Positions 32,887-44,142 are shown, counted from the first letter of the stretch. The stretch is 64,000 nucleotides of DNA from CAVURS01 sp963834425 (GCA_963834425.1 CAWIBR010000013.1:496001-560000); one strand, 5' to 3'. The notes: generated from the letters alone by a model not told the origin. Program-made: numbers and translations.

Positions 32887-34163
32887 ATGCTGCTGCGGAA
32901 TGCCCGACTGCTGACCGAGCCCGACATCGTCGACCTGCTGATCGAGGACGGCGCAGTCCGTCAGATCGGGCCGGATCTCGTTGCCCCGCAAGGGATCGAG
33001 ACCCTCGACCTGGACGGCCGGCTGGTCACGGCGCCGCTCGTCGAGCCGCACATCCACCTCGACGCCGTCCTGACCGAGGGCCAGCCCCGGCCCAACCAGT
33101 CGGGCTCGCTCTTCGAGGGCATCGCCGTGTGGGGCGAGCGCACCCCGAGCCTGACCGTCGAGGACGTCACCCAGCGAGCCCGCGAGGTGCTCCGCTGGCA
33201 GCTGGCCTGCGGCGTCCAGCACGTGCGCAGCCACGTCGACGTCTGTGACCACGAACTCCGGGCCCTGCGCGCGCTGACCGCGCTGCGCGACGAGCTGATG
33301 GGCCAGATCGACCTGCAGCTGGTCGCCTTCCCGCAGCAGTCGGTCTTCGGCTTCGACGGCGGGCCGGCCCTGATGCGCGAGGCGATGGAGCTGGGCGCCG
33401 ACGTGGTCGGCGGCATCCCGCACTTCGAGCTGACCCGCGAGGACGGCGTTGCCTCGGTGCAGCTGGCGTTCGACCTGGCCCAGGAGTTCGACGGCCCGGA
33501 TCGACATCCACTGCGACGAGACCGACGACGACCATGCGCGGTTCGTCGAGGTGATGGCCGCCGAGACGATCAAGCGGGGGATGAGCGGCCGGGTCACCGC
33601 GAGCCACACGACGGCGATGCACTCCTACAACGCGGCGTACGCCAGTCGGTTGATCACGAACATCGCGCGAGCCAGGCTGCACATGGTGACCAACCCGCTC
33701 GACAACGCCGTCCTGCAGGGCCGCTTCGACGCCGGACCGGTACGCCGCGGCACGACCCGCGTCAAGGAGCTGCTGGCCGCCGGCGTCAACGTCGCGATCG
33801 GGCATGACTCGGTGATGGACCCGTGGTACCCGCTCGGGTACGGCGATCCGGTGCAGGCGGCGTTCATGCTGGCCCACACCGGGCACATGAGCGGCGCCGC
33901 GCAGCTGGACACGCTGCATGGAGATGGTGACGACGAATCCGGCTGCCGCACTGGGGGTTTCGGACTACGGGCTGAGGGTGGGCGGACCGGCCGACCTGGT
34001 CGTCTTCGACGCGCCATCGGCCGCAGATGCGCTGCGGTTGGTCGCGCCACGCTTCCTGGTGCTGCGCGGCGGCCGGGTCGTCGCACGCACGACGCCGTCC
34101 CGCACCATGCTGGTGCGGGACGGCGTCGAGGAGCCGGTGACCTTCCTGCGGCCGACCTTCTAG
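32887..34163 (+). CDS. codA: Cytosine deaminase (two frameshifts)
   Basis: Amidohydrolase-superfamily enzyme converting cytosine to uracil. Metal/active site: VEPHIHLDAVLTEGQPRPN (HxH), DIHCDETDDDHARF (His and Glu), TASHTTAMHSYNAAYA (His), and VAIGHDSVMDPWYPLGYGDP (Asp). C-terminal MEMVTTNPAAALGVSDYGLR closes the beta domain. Two single-base insertions (a CCC run at ~33497 and near 33915) split it; the length is exactly two above a multiple of three. Repaired protein ~424 residues. Faces the NCS1 permease tail to tail, a normal codA/codB relation though convergent here. Confidence 0.88.
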
Positions 34164-34188
34164 AAGCTCGGCCGCAGTCAGTCCTGGG

Positions 34189-35624
34189 TCAGTCCTTCGG
34201 GAGGACCAGGACCTCGTCCTGCGGGCCGGTCTGCAGCTGGAAGAACGCGTAGTAGAGGCCGGCGGCGAGCAGGAAGCCGACCTCGAAGGTCAGGTCGCCG
34301 AACTTGGGCGACACGTGCTTCGGGAAGACGCCGACGTACTTGGTCTGGTTGGAGAACAGCCAGATCGAGATGACCATCGCGACGAACATCGCGACGGCGC
34401 CGCCCCACGGGTTGTGCTTCTTGTCGAAGAGGAAGCCGTCGACCCGATGCCCGCGGCGCAGCCACTGGTCGACGAAGAAGACGCCGAGCCAGGGGCCGAT
34501 CCAGTAGCGAGATGATCAGCAGGAAGTTCTCGTACTTCGAGCCGGCGTCGGACAGGCCCGACCACGCGACCAGGAAGCCGATCACGCCGAACGACCGCCG
34601 CCACGATGGCCCGCCGCAGCTGGAGCGGCAGCTCGATGCCGAGGGCCAGGAACGACATCGTGCCGGAGTAGACGTTGATCGCGTTGGCCGAGATGGCGCC
34701 GATCGGTGATGCCCAGCAGCACCAGGTCGCCGATCCACGTCGGCATGACGCCGGTGAAGGCGCCGGTCGGGTTGGGGTTCTTGGTCGCGATGGTCGCCGA
34801 CAGGGCGCCGACGGTCTCCAGGGCCGCGCAGGAGACGAAGACGCCGAGCCCGGCGTAGAGGCCGACGGCCTGCTTGCTCACCGTCGGCGGGAGGTAGCGG
34901 GTGTAGTCGGAGGCGTAGGGGTTCCAGCCGGCGGCGTAGCCGAAGGCGGCGCCGAACGCGATGAGCCAGCCACCGATGCCGCCGCCGCCGTGCGGCGCTG
35001 CCCGGGTGCGACTTGGAGATGATCACGATGCCGCCGATGACGAAGACGACGACCAGGAACGGGAAGACGACCCGCTCGAAGGCGTGCAGGAAGTTGTGGC
35101 CCAGGAAGGCGATCGCGATCTGGGCGACCACGACGATCAGCAGGGACAGCAGCTTGGGGATGTGGGTCAGCTGGTTGAGGGCGAAGGTGCCGCTGACGCT
35201 GTTGACCGCGAACCAGCCGATGCCCGCGATGATCGCGTTGAGGCCGGCCGGCAGCGCGTTGCCGAAGAAGCCGAACGAGATCCGGGACAGGATCATCTGC
35301 GGTACGCCGGACTCCGGCCCGCGCGCGGACAGGACGCCGTGGGTCAGGCTGCCCAGGCCGGTGCCCAGCACGATGGCCAGGATCGCCATCGGCACGGACT
35401 GGCCGAAGAAGAGCACCGCGATGACGCCGACGAAGACGGTCGCGAACTCCATGTTCGGCGAGACCCAGGTGAAGAACAGCCGCATCGGGTTGCCGTGGCG
35501 CTCGCTCGAGCGGGATGAACTCGGCGCCGCCGGGTTCGATGGCGACGACCGCGTCGCCGTACGTGCCTTCTCGGACCTCACCGATGACGGTGAGGGAGTC
35601 CGAACCAGTGCCTGTCGATGCCAT
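34189..35624 (-). CDS. codB: NCS1 family cytosine/purine permease (about five frameshifts)
   Basis: Multipass nucleobase transporter. N-terminus MASTGTGSDSLTVIGEVREG then, one frame over, FTWVSPNMEFATVFVGVIAV; further helices GVPQMILSRISFGFFGNALP, AGLNAIIAGIGWFAVNSVSG, FPFLVVVFVIGGIVIIS, VSKQAVGLYAGLGVFVSCAA, and C-terminal MFVAMVISIWLFSNQTKYVG. Breaks near 35508, 34995, 34703, 34590 and 34508; the length is two above a multiple of three, as five insertions predict. About 476 residues when repaired. Likely imports cytosine or a related base for the adjacent deaminase. Confidence 0.82.
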
Positions 35625-35763
35625 TCCGCCTGCTCTCCTCGAGGATCTGATCAAGAGGGATGCACACCTTGCCGGAGAGGACGTTAGACCTGTTCCGTTC
35701 GCCTGTCCGTAACCTTGACGTAAACGATTTCGGGGTCGTCCCCAGCCGCCCCACCAGCACCAG

Positions 35764-36548
35764 TCACACCAGCAGACAGCAGCAGGCGACGAAATCGCCA
35801 CCAGGACAAGGACATATCGCTCGAACTGCACCCGGCTGATCCGCCGGATCGTGATCGCGCCGAGCCAGGCCCCCACACCCATCGCCGGCAGCAGCGCGAC
35901 ATCCAGCAGGACCGAACCCGGGTGGATCAGGCCGAGGCCGATGCTGAACGGCACCTTGATCAGGTTGACGACGAAGTAGAGCCAAGCCGCGGCCCCGACC
36001 AGCTCCACGACCGCGTAGCCCGAGGCCAGCAGGTAGAGCGTCATGACCGGGCCGGAGGCGTTGGCCACCATCGTCGCGAACCCGGTGGCGGAGCCCGCGA
36101 CCGGCGACAGCAGCCGTTGCTGGCTCGGCGTGAGCTCGGGGACGACGGCCTCCTCGGTGGTGACGTCGCTCCCGCCGAACAGCCGCGCCCGCGAGCTCCA
36201 GACCTGGGCCGCGAGCAGCACCAGCAGCAGGACCGCGATGGCGACCTTCATCGCGCCGTTGTCGATGTTGGCGATGAAGACGGCACCGACGACCAGCCCG
36301 ACGAAGATCCACGGGAGCAGCCGGCGGATCAGGCCCCAGTCGGCGTGCCGGCGGTAGACGCTGATCGCCGTGATGTCGCCGGCGATGAGCAGGGGGAGCA
36401 GGGTGCCGGTGGACTCCCGAGCCGGCAGCACGGCGGCGAAGAGCACGATCGCGATCGAGGCGACCCCGCTGATCGCCGTCTTGGAGTAGCCGACCAGGAA
36501 CGCCGCGAACCCCAGCACCAGCCATTGCCACAGCTCCAGATGGGGCAT
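35764..36548 (-). CDS. Sulfite exporter TauE/SafE family membrane protein (frameshift near 3' end)
   Basis: Starts ATG 36548: HLELWQWLVLGFAAFLVGYS with KTAISGVASIAIVLFAAVLP (first TauE repeat), TGTLLPLLIAGDITAISVY, then a charged central loop, and the second repeat SPVAGSATGFATMVANASGP with VMTLYLLASGYAVVELVG. About eight membrane helices. The frame is lost near 35800; the stop at 35764 fits the expected end (ACCCLLV). Exports sulfite or organosulfonates in characterised relatives; substrate here unknown. Divergent from the DUF3105 gene. Confidence 0.83.
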
Positions 36549-36641
36549 GGCCCGATGCCTCGATCCGTCGCCGGTGTGGGCGGTTTGGTGTAACCCAGCC
36601 CGTTACCCTAGTCATCCAACCCAGGACAGGATCTCCGACCG

Positions 36642-37263
36642 ATGACGAACGCCCGCAAGTCCCGCGACAACGCCCGGGAGAAGCTCGAGCAGGTGCGCGC
36701 CCAGCAGGCCGCCGCCGCTCGCCGCCGTACGACGCTGATCGTGGCCTCGGTCGTGGTGGCCGTCCTGGTCATCGGCGGCGGGATCACGGCGATCGTGCTG
36801 CACAGCAACAAGCCCGGCGTGAGCCTGACCGGCGTGCAGAGCTACTCCGGTCTGACCCGCAACCACGTGACCGGCACGGTGAACTACGCCGCAGACGCCG
36901 CCGGTCGGCGGTGACCACGACCCGACCTGGCTCAACTGCGGCATCTACACCTCGCCGGTGCGCAACGAGAACGCCGTGCACGACCTCGAGCACGGCGCGG
37001 TCTGGATCACCTACCAGCCCACGCTGGCCGCGGCCGACGTCGCCAAGCTGACCAAGTTCGCCACGGGCCAGACCTACCTCGACCTCTCGCCGTACCCGGG
37101 TCTGCCGGCTCCGGTCGTCGCCTCGGCCTGGGGCAAGCAGCTCCGGCTGACCGGCGCGAGCGACCCGCGCCTGGAGGCGTTCGTCAAGAAGTACAAGCAG
37201 GGTCCGCAGACGCCGGAGCCGGGCGCGCCGTGCACCGGTGGCACCGGCACCCCCAATGGCTGA
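36642..37263 (+). CDS. DUF3105 membrane-anchored protein (one frameshift)
   Basis: N-terminus is a basic helix (NARKSRDNAREKLEQVRAQQ) and one membrane segment (TTLIVASVVVAVLVIGGGIT); the outside domain contains VQSYSGLTRNHVTGTVNYA, then in the next frame THR-type motif PPVGGDHDPTWLNCGIYTSP and NENAVHDLEHGAVWITYQPT, which define DUF3105. One extra base near 36889 explains the break (length one above a multiple of three). A conserved Cys/His set (CGIY, HDLEH) might bind metal. TACCCT at 36604-36609 is a possible -10. Overlaps the DUF305 gene by 8 bp. Confidence 0.82.
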
Positions 37264-38019
37264 GGTGGACACGCACACGGACGCTGACCAGGACGCCGAG
37301 ACCGCCTTCCCGCCGTACGACGAGGTCGAGCCGCCCGCGGGAGGTGGCCGGCGCTGGCTCCAGATCGGCGCGCTGGTCCTGGCCGGCATCCTCTGCCTGG
37401 TCACCGCCGGCCGTCATCGGCAACGCCACGGCAGGGGCGAAGTCGCCCGGAGACTCCTCTGTCGCAGCGGGTTTCGCCCGTGACATGACCGACCATCACG
37501 CGCAGGCGGTCGACATGGCGACGATCATCGGCCAGCGGACCCAGAGCGAGGAGATCCGCACCCTGGCCACGGACATCGCGCTCACCCAGACCAACCAGAT
37601 GGGCCAGATGCAGGGCTGGCTCAACCAGTGGGGTCTCTCGCTCGGACGCACCGGGCCGCCGATGACCTGGATGGACCAGCACAGCATGGACATGGCTCAC
37701 GCCAAGGGCACGACGACTGCCCACGGTCGATCCGGCCCTGATGCGCTTGCTGCCCGACGGCCGGATGCCGGGCCTCGCGACCGCCGCGCAGGTCAACCAG
37801 CTGCGGACGTTGCCGCCGGAGCAGGCCGATGTGCTCTTCCTGCAGCTGATGATCGCCCACCACAAGGCGGGCGTGGCGATGGCCCAGATGGCCGGCGCGC
37901 TGACGTCGGAGCCGGTCGTGGACCGGCTGGCCGCGACGATGGTCACCGACCAGCAGGCCGAGATCGCGCAGATGACCCAGATGCTGGCCGAGCGCGGCGC
38001 GCACAGTCCGAACAGCTGA
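37256..38019 (+). CDS. DUF305 membrane-anchored protein (two frameshifts)
   Basis: ATG 37256 overlaps the DUF3105 stop. Acidic N-terminus, one membrane helix (LQIGALVLAGILCLVTA), then two DUF305 repeats: FARDMTDHHAQAVDMATIIG and FLQLMIAHHKAGVAMAQMAG, each with a His-His pair, plus Met-rich segments (MGQMQGWLN, MTWMDQHSMDMAH). His/Met-rich four-helix proteins of this type are often implicated in copper or other metal handling. Two insertions (GG at ~37405, near 37730) account for a length two above a multiple of three. The DUF3105-DUF305 pair is a common actinobacterial couple. Confidence 0.83.
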
Positions 38020-38031
38020 GGGAGCAGGGTC

Positions 38032-39526
38032 ATGGATCTGGCCGACTGGGTGGGGCGCGCGGTCGCGGCCAACGAGAGCTGGACGGCGAGCTTCGGGCCG
38101 TTCGCCGAGCACCCGTCCGTGGCGGTGTCGGACGACGCCATGGCGACGGCCTTCGCGGCCCTGCAGGAGCGGCTGACCGACAACTACCCCTTCCGGCATC
38201 CGCGCTACGCCGGGCAGATGCTCAAGCCGGCCCATCCGGCCGCGGTCGTGGGCTACCTGTCGGCGATGCTGCTCAACCCCAACAACCACGCGCTCGACGG
38301 CGGCCCGGCGACGGCCCAGATGGAGCGCGAGGTCGTGGCGTCGCTGGCCACGATGTTCGGCTTCGGCGCCGACCACCTCGGCCATCTGACGACGAGCGGC
38401 ACGATCGCCAACCTCGAGGCGCTGTTCGTCGCGCGCTCGCTGCACCCGGATCGGGGCATCGCCTACAGCACCGAGGCCCACTACACGCATGGCCGGATGT
38501 GCGGCGTGCTCGGCGTCGAGGGTCACGCCGTGCCGGTCGACGGCAGCGGCCGGATGGACCTCGCCGCGCTCGACGAGCTGCTCGTCGGTCGGGCAGGTCG
38601 GCACGGTCGTCCTGACCGCCGGCACGACCGGACTCGGGGTGATCGAGCCGATCCACGAGGGCCTGGCCATCGCTCGGCGGCACGGCGTCCGGGTGCACGT
38701 CGACGCGGCGTACGGCGGGTTCTTCACGCTCCTCGCGGGCCTGGACGGCCCGGCGGGGCTGGACCCCGAGCCGTGGTCGGCCATCGGCCGGTGCGACTCG
38801 GTCGTGGTCGACCCGCACAAGCACGGCTTGCAGCCCTATGGTTGCGGCGCAGTGCTTTTCGCCGATCCGAGCGTCGGCCGGTTCTATCTGCACGACTCGC
38901 CCTACACCTACTTCACGTCCGACGAACTGCACCTGGGCGAGATCAGCCTGGAGTGCTCGCGGGCCGGAGCGTCTGCGGCTGCGTTGTGGACGACATTCCA
39001 GGTGCTTCCGCCGACGCCGGACGGGCTGGGGCAGGTGCTGGCCGCGGGTCGACGGGCCGCGCTGCGGTGGGCCGAGCTGATCGAGGCGTCGAGCGAGCTG
39101 ACGCTGTTCCAGCCGCCGGAGCTCGACATCGTGAGCTACTTCCCGACGACGGATCCGTTGTCGCTCAAGGCGATCGACGCGGCGTCGGCGCGAGTGCTGT
39201 CCGACGGGATGGCGCCAGGTGAGGACCAGATCTTCCTGAGCACGCTGCGGGTCAGCGCGTCGGCGATGTCATCGCGGCACCCGGATGTCGCCGTCGATGC
39301 CGACGGCGCGCGGATCCTGCGCAGCGTGCTGATGAAGCCCGAGCACGAGCCCTACGTCGAGCACCTGCACGAGCGGGTGGTCGAGCTCGTCAGCCCGCCG
39401 TACGCCGTAGGGCCAGCTCGGCGAGCAGGGCGGCGCAGTCGGGCAGGACGCTGTCGTCGAAGTCGGCGAGCGGCGAGTGGTTGTCGGCTGCGGTCTCGGG
39501 GTCGACGCCAGAGCGGCAGGCGCTGA
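38032..39526 (+). CDS. PLP-dependent group II decarboxylase-like protein (frameshifted)
   Basis: AADC/GadB-fold enzyme. N-terminus with NYPFRHPRYAGQMLKPAHPA and HLTTSGTIANLEALFVARSL (PLP phosphate region); after a break near 38593 (GG for G): TVVLTAGTTGLGVIEPIHEG, VHVDAAYGGFFTLLAGLDG (PLP-binding Asp), and the Schiff-base Lys in VVVDPHKHGLQPYGCGAVLF. C-terminal domain to about LHERVVELV (39395); the last ~40 basic residues up to 39526 overlap the convergent gene and are probably spurious read-through. The substrate, an amino acid such as tyrosine, tryptophan or glutamate, is not predictable. 12 bp after DUF305. Confidence 0.82.
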
Positions 39527-40581
39527 TCATCACGTAGGCGCCCGGCACCTGCTCCAGGACGAAGGACATGTCCTCGGCGCCCGGGTCCGGGTTGGGCCAC
39601 TCGGAGTAGCGCTCCGCGCCGAACATGTCCCGGATCGTGTCGGCGACGAAGGCGTACTCGGTCGGGTCGTTGACGGTGCAGGGGTAGCCGCGGACGAAGT
39701 CGGCCTCGACCTGCAGATCGTGAGCGGCCGCAATGCCTTTCACGGTCCGGACGCTCGCCGCCTCGACCTTCTCGCGGGCCTCGGGGGAGAAGCTGCGCAC
39801 GGTGGCGGCGAAGTCGGCGTAGGCCGGGATGATGTTCTCCTTCGTGCCGCTGGTGATCGTGCCGACCGTGACGACGACCGGGTCGAAGATGTCGAACTGG
39901 CGGGTCACCATGCCCTGCAGGGCGAGCACCATCTCGCAGGCGACCGGCACCGGGTCCTTGGCCCGGAACGGCACCGAGCCGTGGCCGCCCTCGCCGACGA
40001 CGCGGACGTTGAGCTCGTCGGCGGCGGCGAAGATCGTGCCCGGGCGGCCGAGCCAGACGCCCTGCGGGTCGGTCGGACGAGCCGACGTGCAGGGCGTACG
40101 CCGCCTCGACCCGGCGGCCGGCGGCCTCGAGCAGGCCTTGGTCGATCATCGGCTGCGCGCCGCCCGGACCCTCCTCGCCGGGCTGGAACATCAGCACCAC
40201 GTCGCCGCCCAGCTCGGCGCGCAGCGCGTGCAGGATCCGCGCGGCGCCGACGAGCGCGGCGACGTGCAGGTCGTGACCGCAGGCGTGCATCACGCCGGGG
40301 TGCTGGGAGACGTAGGGGACGTCGACCAGCTCGGTGACCGGCAGCGCGTCCATGTCGCCGCGCAGCAGCACCGGCGGCCCGTCACCGCTGCCTCTGAGGA
40401 CCGCCGTGACCGAGGAGAGGCCCTCGCCGAGGGTGATCTCGAGGTCGAGCCCGGCGAGGGCGTCGAGGACGAGCTGCTGGGTCTGGGGCAGGTCGAGCCC
40501 GATCTCGGGCACCTGGTGCAGCGCGCGGCGCAGGGCGACCAGGTCGGGGCCGATCTCGGTGGCCAGGTCGAGGGTTCGCAT
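39390..40581 (-). CDS. M20 family amidohydrolase (hippurate/IAA-amino acid hydrolase type), one frameshift
   Basis: Metallo-amidohydrolase: ALRRALHQVPEIGLDLPQTQ, GDMDALPVTE (bridging Asp region), GVMHACGHDLHVAALVGAAR (ligands Cys/His), LMFQPGEEGPGGAQPMIDQG (catalytic Glu-Glu), ALHVGSS; after a break near 40078, VPFRAKDPVPVACEMVLALQ, GTITSGTKENIIPAYADFAA (dimerisation domain), and GAEDMSFVLEQVPGAYVMIS (last ligand region). Length one above a multiple of three. About 396 residues. Hydrolyses N-acyl amino acids or similar amides; specificity unknown. Convergent with, and overlapping, the PLP enzyme. Confidence 0.88.
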
Positions 40582-40663
40582 CGGGCAAACCTAGGGCCTG
40601 TCGCGGCGCGATTCGGGGCTGGCGACGGGGTATCTCGGCGGCGGTTCGGCTCCTCCTGGGCCT

Positions 40664-41687
40664 ATGAGGGGACGCCTGCCGGTCGTCGCGCTGGTCGTTG
40701 CCGCCATGTCCTGGGGCGTGGCGACCACGGGGACGAAGTACGCCCTCGGCTCGATCGGCCCGTTCGCCCTGCTCGCGCTGGAGCTGCTGCTGGCGGCCGC
40801 CGTGCTGTGGGCCGTCGTTGCGTTGCGGGGGTTCCGGCGGCCGTCGTCGCTGCGCCGGGTCGCGCTGATGGGGCTGTGCGAGCCGGCGCTCGCCTACCTC
40901 AGCGAGACCGTCGGCCTGACCCGGACGACGGCCACGAACGGGGCCATGATCCAGGGGCTGGAGTGCGTCTTCGTCGTCCTCCTGGCGGCCGTGATCCTGC
41001 GCGAGCCGATCGGCCGGGCGGTCGCGATCGCCATCGCGTTGGCCATGGTCGGCCTGGTCGTCCTCGAAGGCGGAGGGGGACTGGCCGGCCCGGGGATCGG
41101 CGATGGCCTGGTGCTCTTCGGCGCGCTCAGTGCCGCGGCGTACACGATCATTGCCCGCGGGCTGGACCCGACCGACGACCCGATGAGCGTCACCGCCGTG
41201 CAGTTCGCCGTCGCCTGTCTGGTGTCGCTGCCGCTGGCCGGGGTCGCCGTGCTGAGCGGCTCGGAAACGTTGCCGCACCAGTTGGATTCGAAATCGTTGG
41301 TGGTCGCGCGCTCTGGTCGGGATCGTGGGGTACGCCGGGAGCTTCGTCCTCTACAACCACGCGATCACGATGGTGCGGGCGGCCCCGGCCGCGGTGATCA
41401 TCAACCTGATCCCGGCCGTCGGGTTCGTCTCCGCGGTCGTGCTTGTTGGGCGAGCCGCTCACCGGCTGGGCCCTCGGCGGGCGCTGCTGATCTGTGCGTC
41501 GGTCGGCGTCTTCACCGTGCTCGAGGCCAAGTCCCCGGACCTGATGGACGCCGAGGTGGAGCCGACCGGTCACGTCGAGCGCTCGAGCCGTCATCCTCCT
41601 GCCGGCCACCCAGTCAGGGCTGACCAGGCTCTCGGCCTGACCGCTTCGTCCTGGCCGTCGAATCCGGTTGGCCTGATCCGGGTCTGA
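40664..41687 (+). CDS. DMT/EamA family transporter (frameshifts near C-terminus)
   Basis: Ten-helix drug/metabolite transporter fold with two EamA repeats: VVALVVAAMSWGVATTGTKY, LYSET-like AYLSETVGLTRTTATNGAMI, VFVVLLAAVILREPIGRAVA; second repeat LFGALSAAAYTIIARGLDPT, SVTAVQFAVACLVSLPLAGV, then after a break near 41310 GYAGSFVLYNHAITMVRAAP and AAVIINLIPAVGFVSAVVL. A further compensated pair of indels lies near 41440-41485 (LGEPLTGWALGGA expected). The exact C-terminus is uncertain. Exports or imports small metabolites; substrate unknown. Confidence 0.78.
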
Positions 41688-42508
41688 ACCGTCCGCAGCC
41701 GACGGTCACGGCACGGTCGACGGTCAGCGGTCTGGTTGGGCGGGGCGATCCAGGTCAGGGTGTGCTTGAGGTCGCTGCCGGGGCGGCTGACGCTGTTGTT
41801 GTGCTTGGGGCTGGCCTTGCGGCCCCACGAGTCGTCGCCGAACCACGGCGGGACGCCGAAGGGCAGGTCGGCCAACGGGATTCGCGTGTAGTCCGCCTCC
41901 TTGATCCCGGTCCCGTAGTTGGGTCCGGTGTTGTCGCCGCCGGGGTCCGGCGTCACGATGCCGCGCAGCTGGGTGATCGCGGCCTTCCATGCGGTCGCCA
42001 GGGCAGCCGCGTCGCGGCTCGAGGGGTGCGGGATCTTGAGCAGCGGCACGCTCGGGATGCTCGACCACAGCGCGGCGGCGGCCTGCGCCTCCGCGCCGAA
42101 GGCCACGATCGCCTGCAGCTTGGAGCCGACCAGCTGGTCGAGCAGCTGGTTGCGCCAGGCCAGGTGATCCGGCTCGGACAGCATCGCCGTGGCGACCGAC
42201 GCCTTCGACGGCAGCAGCGCGTAGGCGAAGGCGTTGACCAGCGTGTAGGACTTGGTCAGCCCGAGCTTGGTCAGGAAGCCCTGCACCCGTTGACCCGCGT
42301 CGCCGACGAGCGTGCGCCCGGCGACGCGCTCGGTCGGGCCGGGGTCGGAGGCGATGCAGAGCAGCTTCTCGCTCTTGTCCAGCCGGCCGCGATAGAAGAT
42401 CGGGCCCCAGTCGTACCAGAAGTTCGACCGGTGGGTGCCGTAGCTCGGCAGCGCCGCGAAGTGGGCGGCGAGGGCGGCCGGCGGACCGGCGTCGTACGTC
42501 GTGGCCAT
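41591..42508 (-). CDS. Uracil-DNA glycosylase family protein
   Basis: About 240-305 residues. UDG-fold signs: LLCIASDPGPTERVAGRTLV with GDAGQRVQGFLTKLGLTKSY (family 4/6-like active loop GDxP with Asp), YTLVNAFAYALLPSKA, VAFGAEAQAAAAL, and VPLLKIPHPSSRD (the HPS motif at the second active-site loop). The tail from about TADRR onward overlaps the convergent transporter and contains basic read-through; the real end may be near 41724 after an indel. Substrate specificity is not obvious; it may be a divergent DNA-repair or structural member. Confidence 0.75.
   Translation of the reverse strand: MATTYDAGPPAALAAHFAALPSYGTHRSNFWYDWGPIFYRGRLDKSEKLLCIASDPGPTERVAGRTLVGDAGQRVQGFLTKLGLTKSYTLVNAFAYALLPSKASVATAMLSEPDHLAWRNQLLDQLVGSKLQAIVAFGAEAQAAAALWSSIPSVPLLKIPHPSSRDAAALATAWKAAITQLRGIVTPDPGGDNTGPNYGTGIKEADYTRIPLADLPFGVPPWFGDDSWGRKASPKHNNSVSRPGSDLKHTLTWIAPPNQTADRRPCRDRRLRTVQTRIRPTGFDGQDEAVRPRAWSALTGWPAGG
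41652..41668. repeat. Degenerate copy of the 32.8-kb hairpin arm
   Basis: TGGCCGTCGAATCCGGTT matches TGGCCGTCGAAACCGGGT (32778 and 32797) at 16 of 18 bases. It lies between convergent genes, as terminator-like elements do here, but no long pairing arm is seen next to it. Confidence 0.4.
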
Positions 42509-42538
42509 GGTGCGCTCCTGGGTGTCTGGTCGGGACAG

Positions 42539-44142
42539 TTACTGGGTGGCAAGCATTGAGGTGCAGTAGCGGATCAGGTCGCGGTTGCTCTCGAGCAGGT
42601 CGCGCCGAGTCATGACGTACGGCGTGCCGGAGATGCCCAGGTCCTCGATCGGGAATGCCGTCTCCGGCCGCCGAGCGGATGGCCCGGCGGATCGCCAGCG
42701 TGTAGCCGACGCCGGCCGGCAGCGGGTCGTACTGGAAGTCGGTGCCGGTCAACGCATCTCGCACCTGGGCCGAAGTCCACACGTTCGCGCCGCCGGCGCC
42801 GGTGGCCAGCCCGACGGTCACGAGGGGGCCGATGGCGTGGTCGACCCAGCCGGCCGTGAAGAGGTCGCCGGCCGAGTAGGTGTTGGCGTCCACGACCGCG
42901 ACCGCTGGACCGGCGTAGGCCCGCGGGGTGTCGTTGCACCAGGTCGGGTCAGTCAGCGGCAGCGGCTGGGCGTACTGATCACCGGTCGAGATCGCGTTGT
43001 CCAGCGAGTCGGCCCAGGCCCCGATGTCCATCTGGTTGAACGGGCTGGTCGCCATCGCCCGCGTGGCCGGCGTGGCCAACAGCGAGAAGCGGGTCGGCGA
43101 GATGGGCGTCCCGGTGAAGAGCTGCAGCATCCGCTCGGCGGCCCAGATCAGGCCGCCCGGGTTGGAGCGCAGGTCGACGATCAGGCCACCCTGGGGCAGC
43201 AGTCCGAGCAGTCGCGCGGCCTCGGCCACAAACGCCTGGTCGTCCTCGACGTCGAACGACCAGATCCGCAGGTAGCCGATTCGCGAGCTCACGGCGCGCG
43301 CGGCCAGGTTGTCCTGGAACGACGTGGCGATCCAGCCGTCTCCGGCCGGTGGGTCGAGGTCAGCCGGATGCCCTGTCGCACGGCGAGTTTCGGCCCGCCA
43401 GAGGTCGTTGGCGAAGAGCTGCTTCTTGGCCCGGCGCACGGCCTCGGCGGCCAGGTCGGTGGCCTGGCGGAAGCCGGCGTGGCTGCCCGCCGTGGTCGCC
43501 GTCGGCGCCTTGCCCGGTGCCAGCAGCGTCCAGGGCAGCTCGATCGACCGTGCGGCGCCCTTGGCCGTGCGGTAGCCGAGCACCACCCACTGCTCGTCCG
43601 GTGGCGGGCCATAGTCGAGCGCCCGGAACGTCATCGACTCCAACGCGCGAGCCCGCCGAGAGTCGGGCCGGCCGCCGGTCTCGCGCTCGGCATAGACGTC
43701 GACCGCCCGCGTGTAGGGCACGGCGTTCCACCACTCGAGCCGGACGCCTGCCACGAAGTCCGGGTCGTGAGCGGTCAGCTCGTCGGCGACCTTGGTCACC
43801 AAGAAGTGCGGCGCGTCGTAGGGGCCGTACTGCTCGGCCAGGAATGGCAGCGCGGCCACATGACCGCGCAAGGCTGCCGGGCCGATGTAGCGGGTGTGCG
43901 CGTCCCGCAGCCCAGTCACGATCCCGGTGACGGTCAGATGGAAGTCGTTGTCGGACAATGCATCCGAGCGCTGTCGGAGCAGGGTGAGCGCCTGCACCGG
44001 ATCCTGAGCGTACGCCGCGCGCTTGGCCGGCAGGTGAGCGTAGACGCCGCCCAGAACGCGTGATCAGCGTGTCGAGCACCTGGGTCCGCTGCCCGCCGTC
44101 GAGCAGGGGGACGCCCCGGCTCGCAACCAGCTTGGCCGTCAT
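42539..44142 (-). CDS. S41 family peptidase (two frameshifts)
   Basis: C-terminal-processing-protease-like domain. Begins MTAKLVASRGVPLLDGGQRT (ATG 44142 after GGAGG), breaks near 44060, then QALTLLRQRSDALSDNDFHL, VTGIVTGLRDAHTRYIGP, and the S41 core: GYLRIWSFDVEDDQAFVAEA, GGLIVDLRSNPGGLIWAAER and VDANTYSAGDLFTAGWVDHA, with the nucleophile Ser in NTYSAGD. The C-terminus in another frame (break ~42672) ends LIRYCTSMLATQ with TAA at 42539. No signal peptide. About 533 residues, length two above a multiple of three. No PDZ domain recognised. Confidence 0.82.

Noticed and set aside
35625..35763. Riboswitch (for example purine or guanidine type) before the NCS1 permease, given the nucleobase theme
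   Set aside because: The 139-bp leader contains no recognisable riboswitch core.
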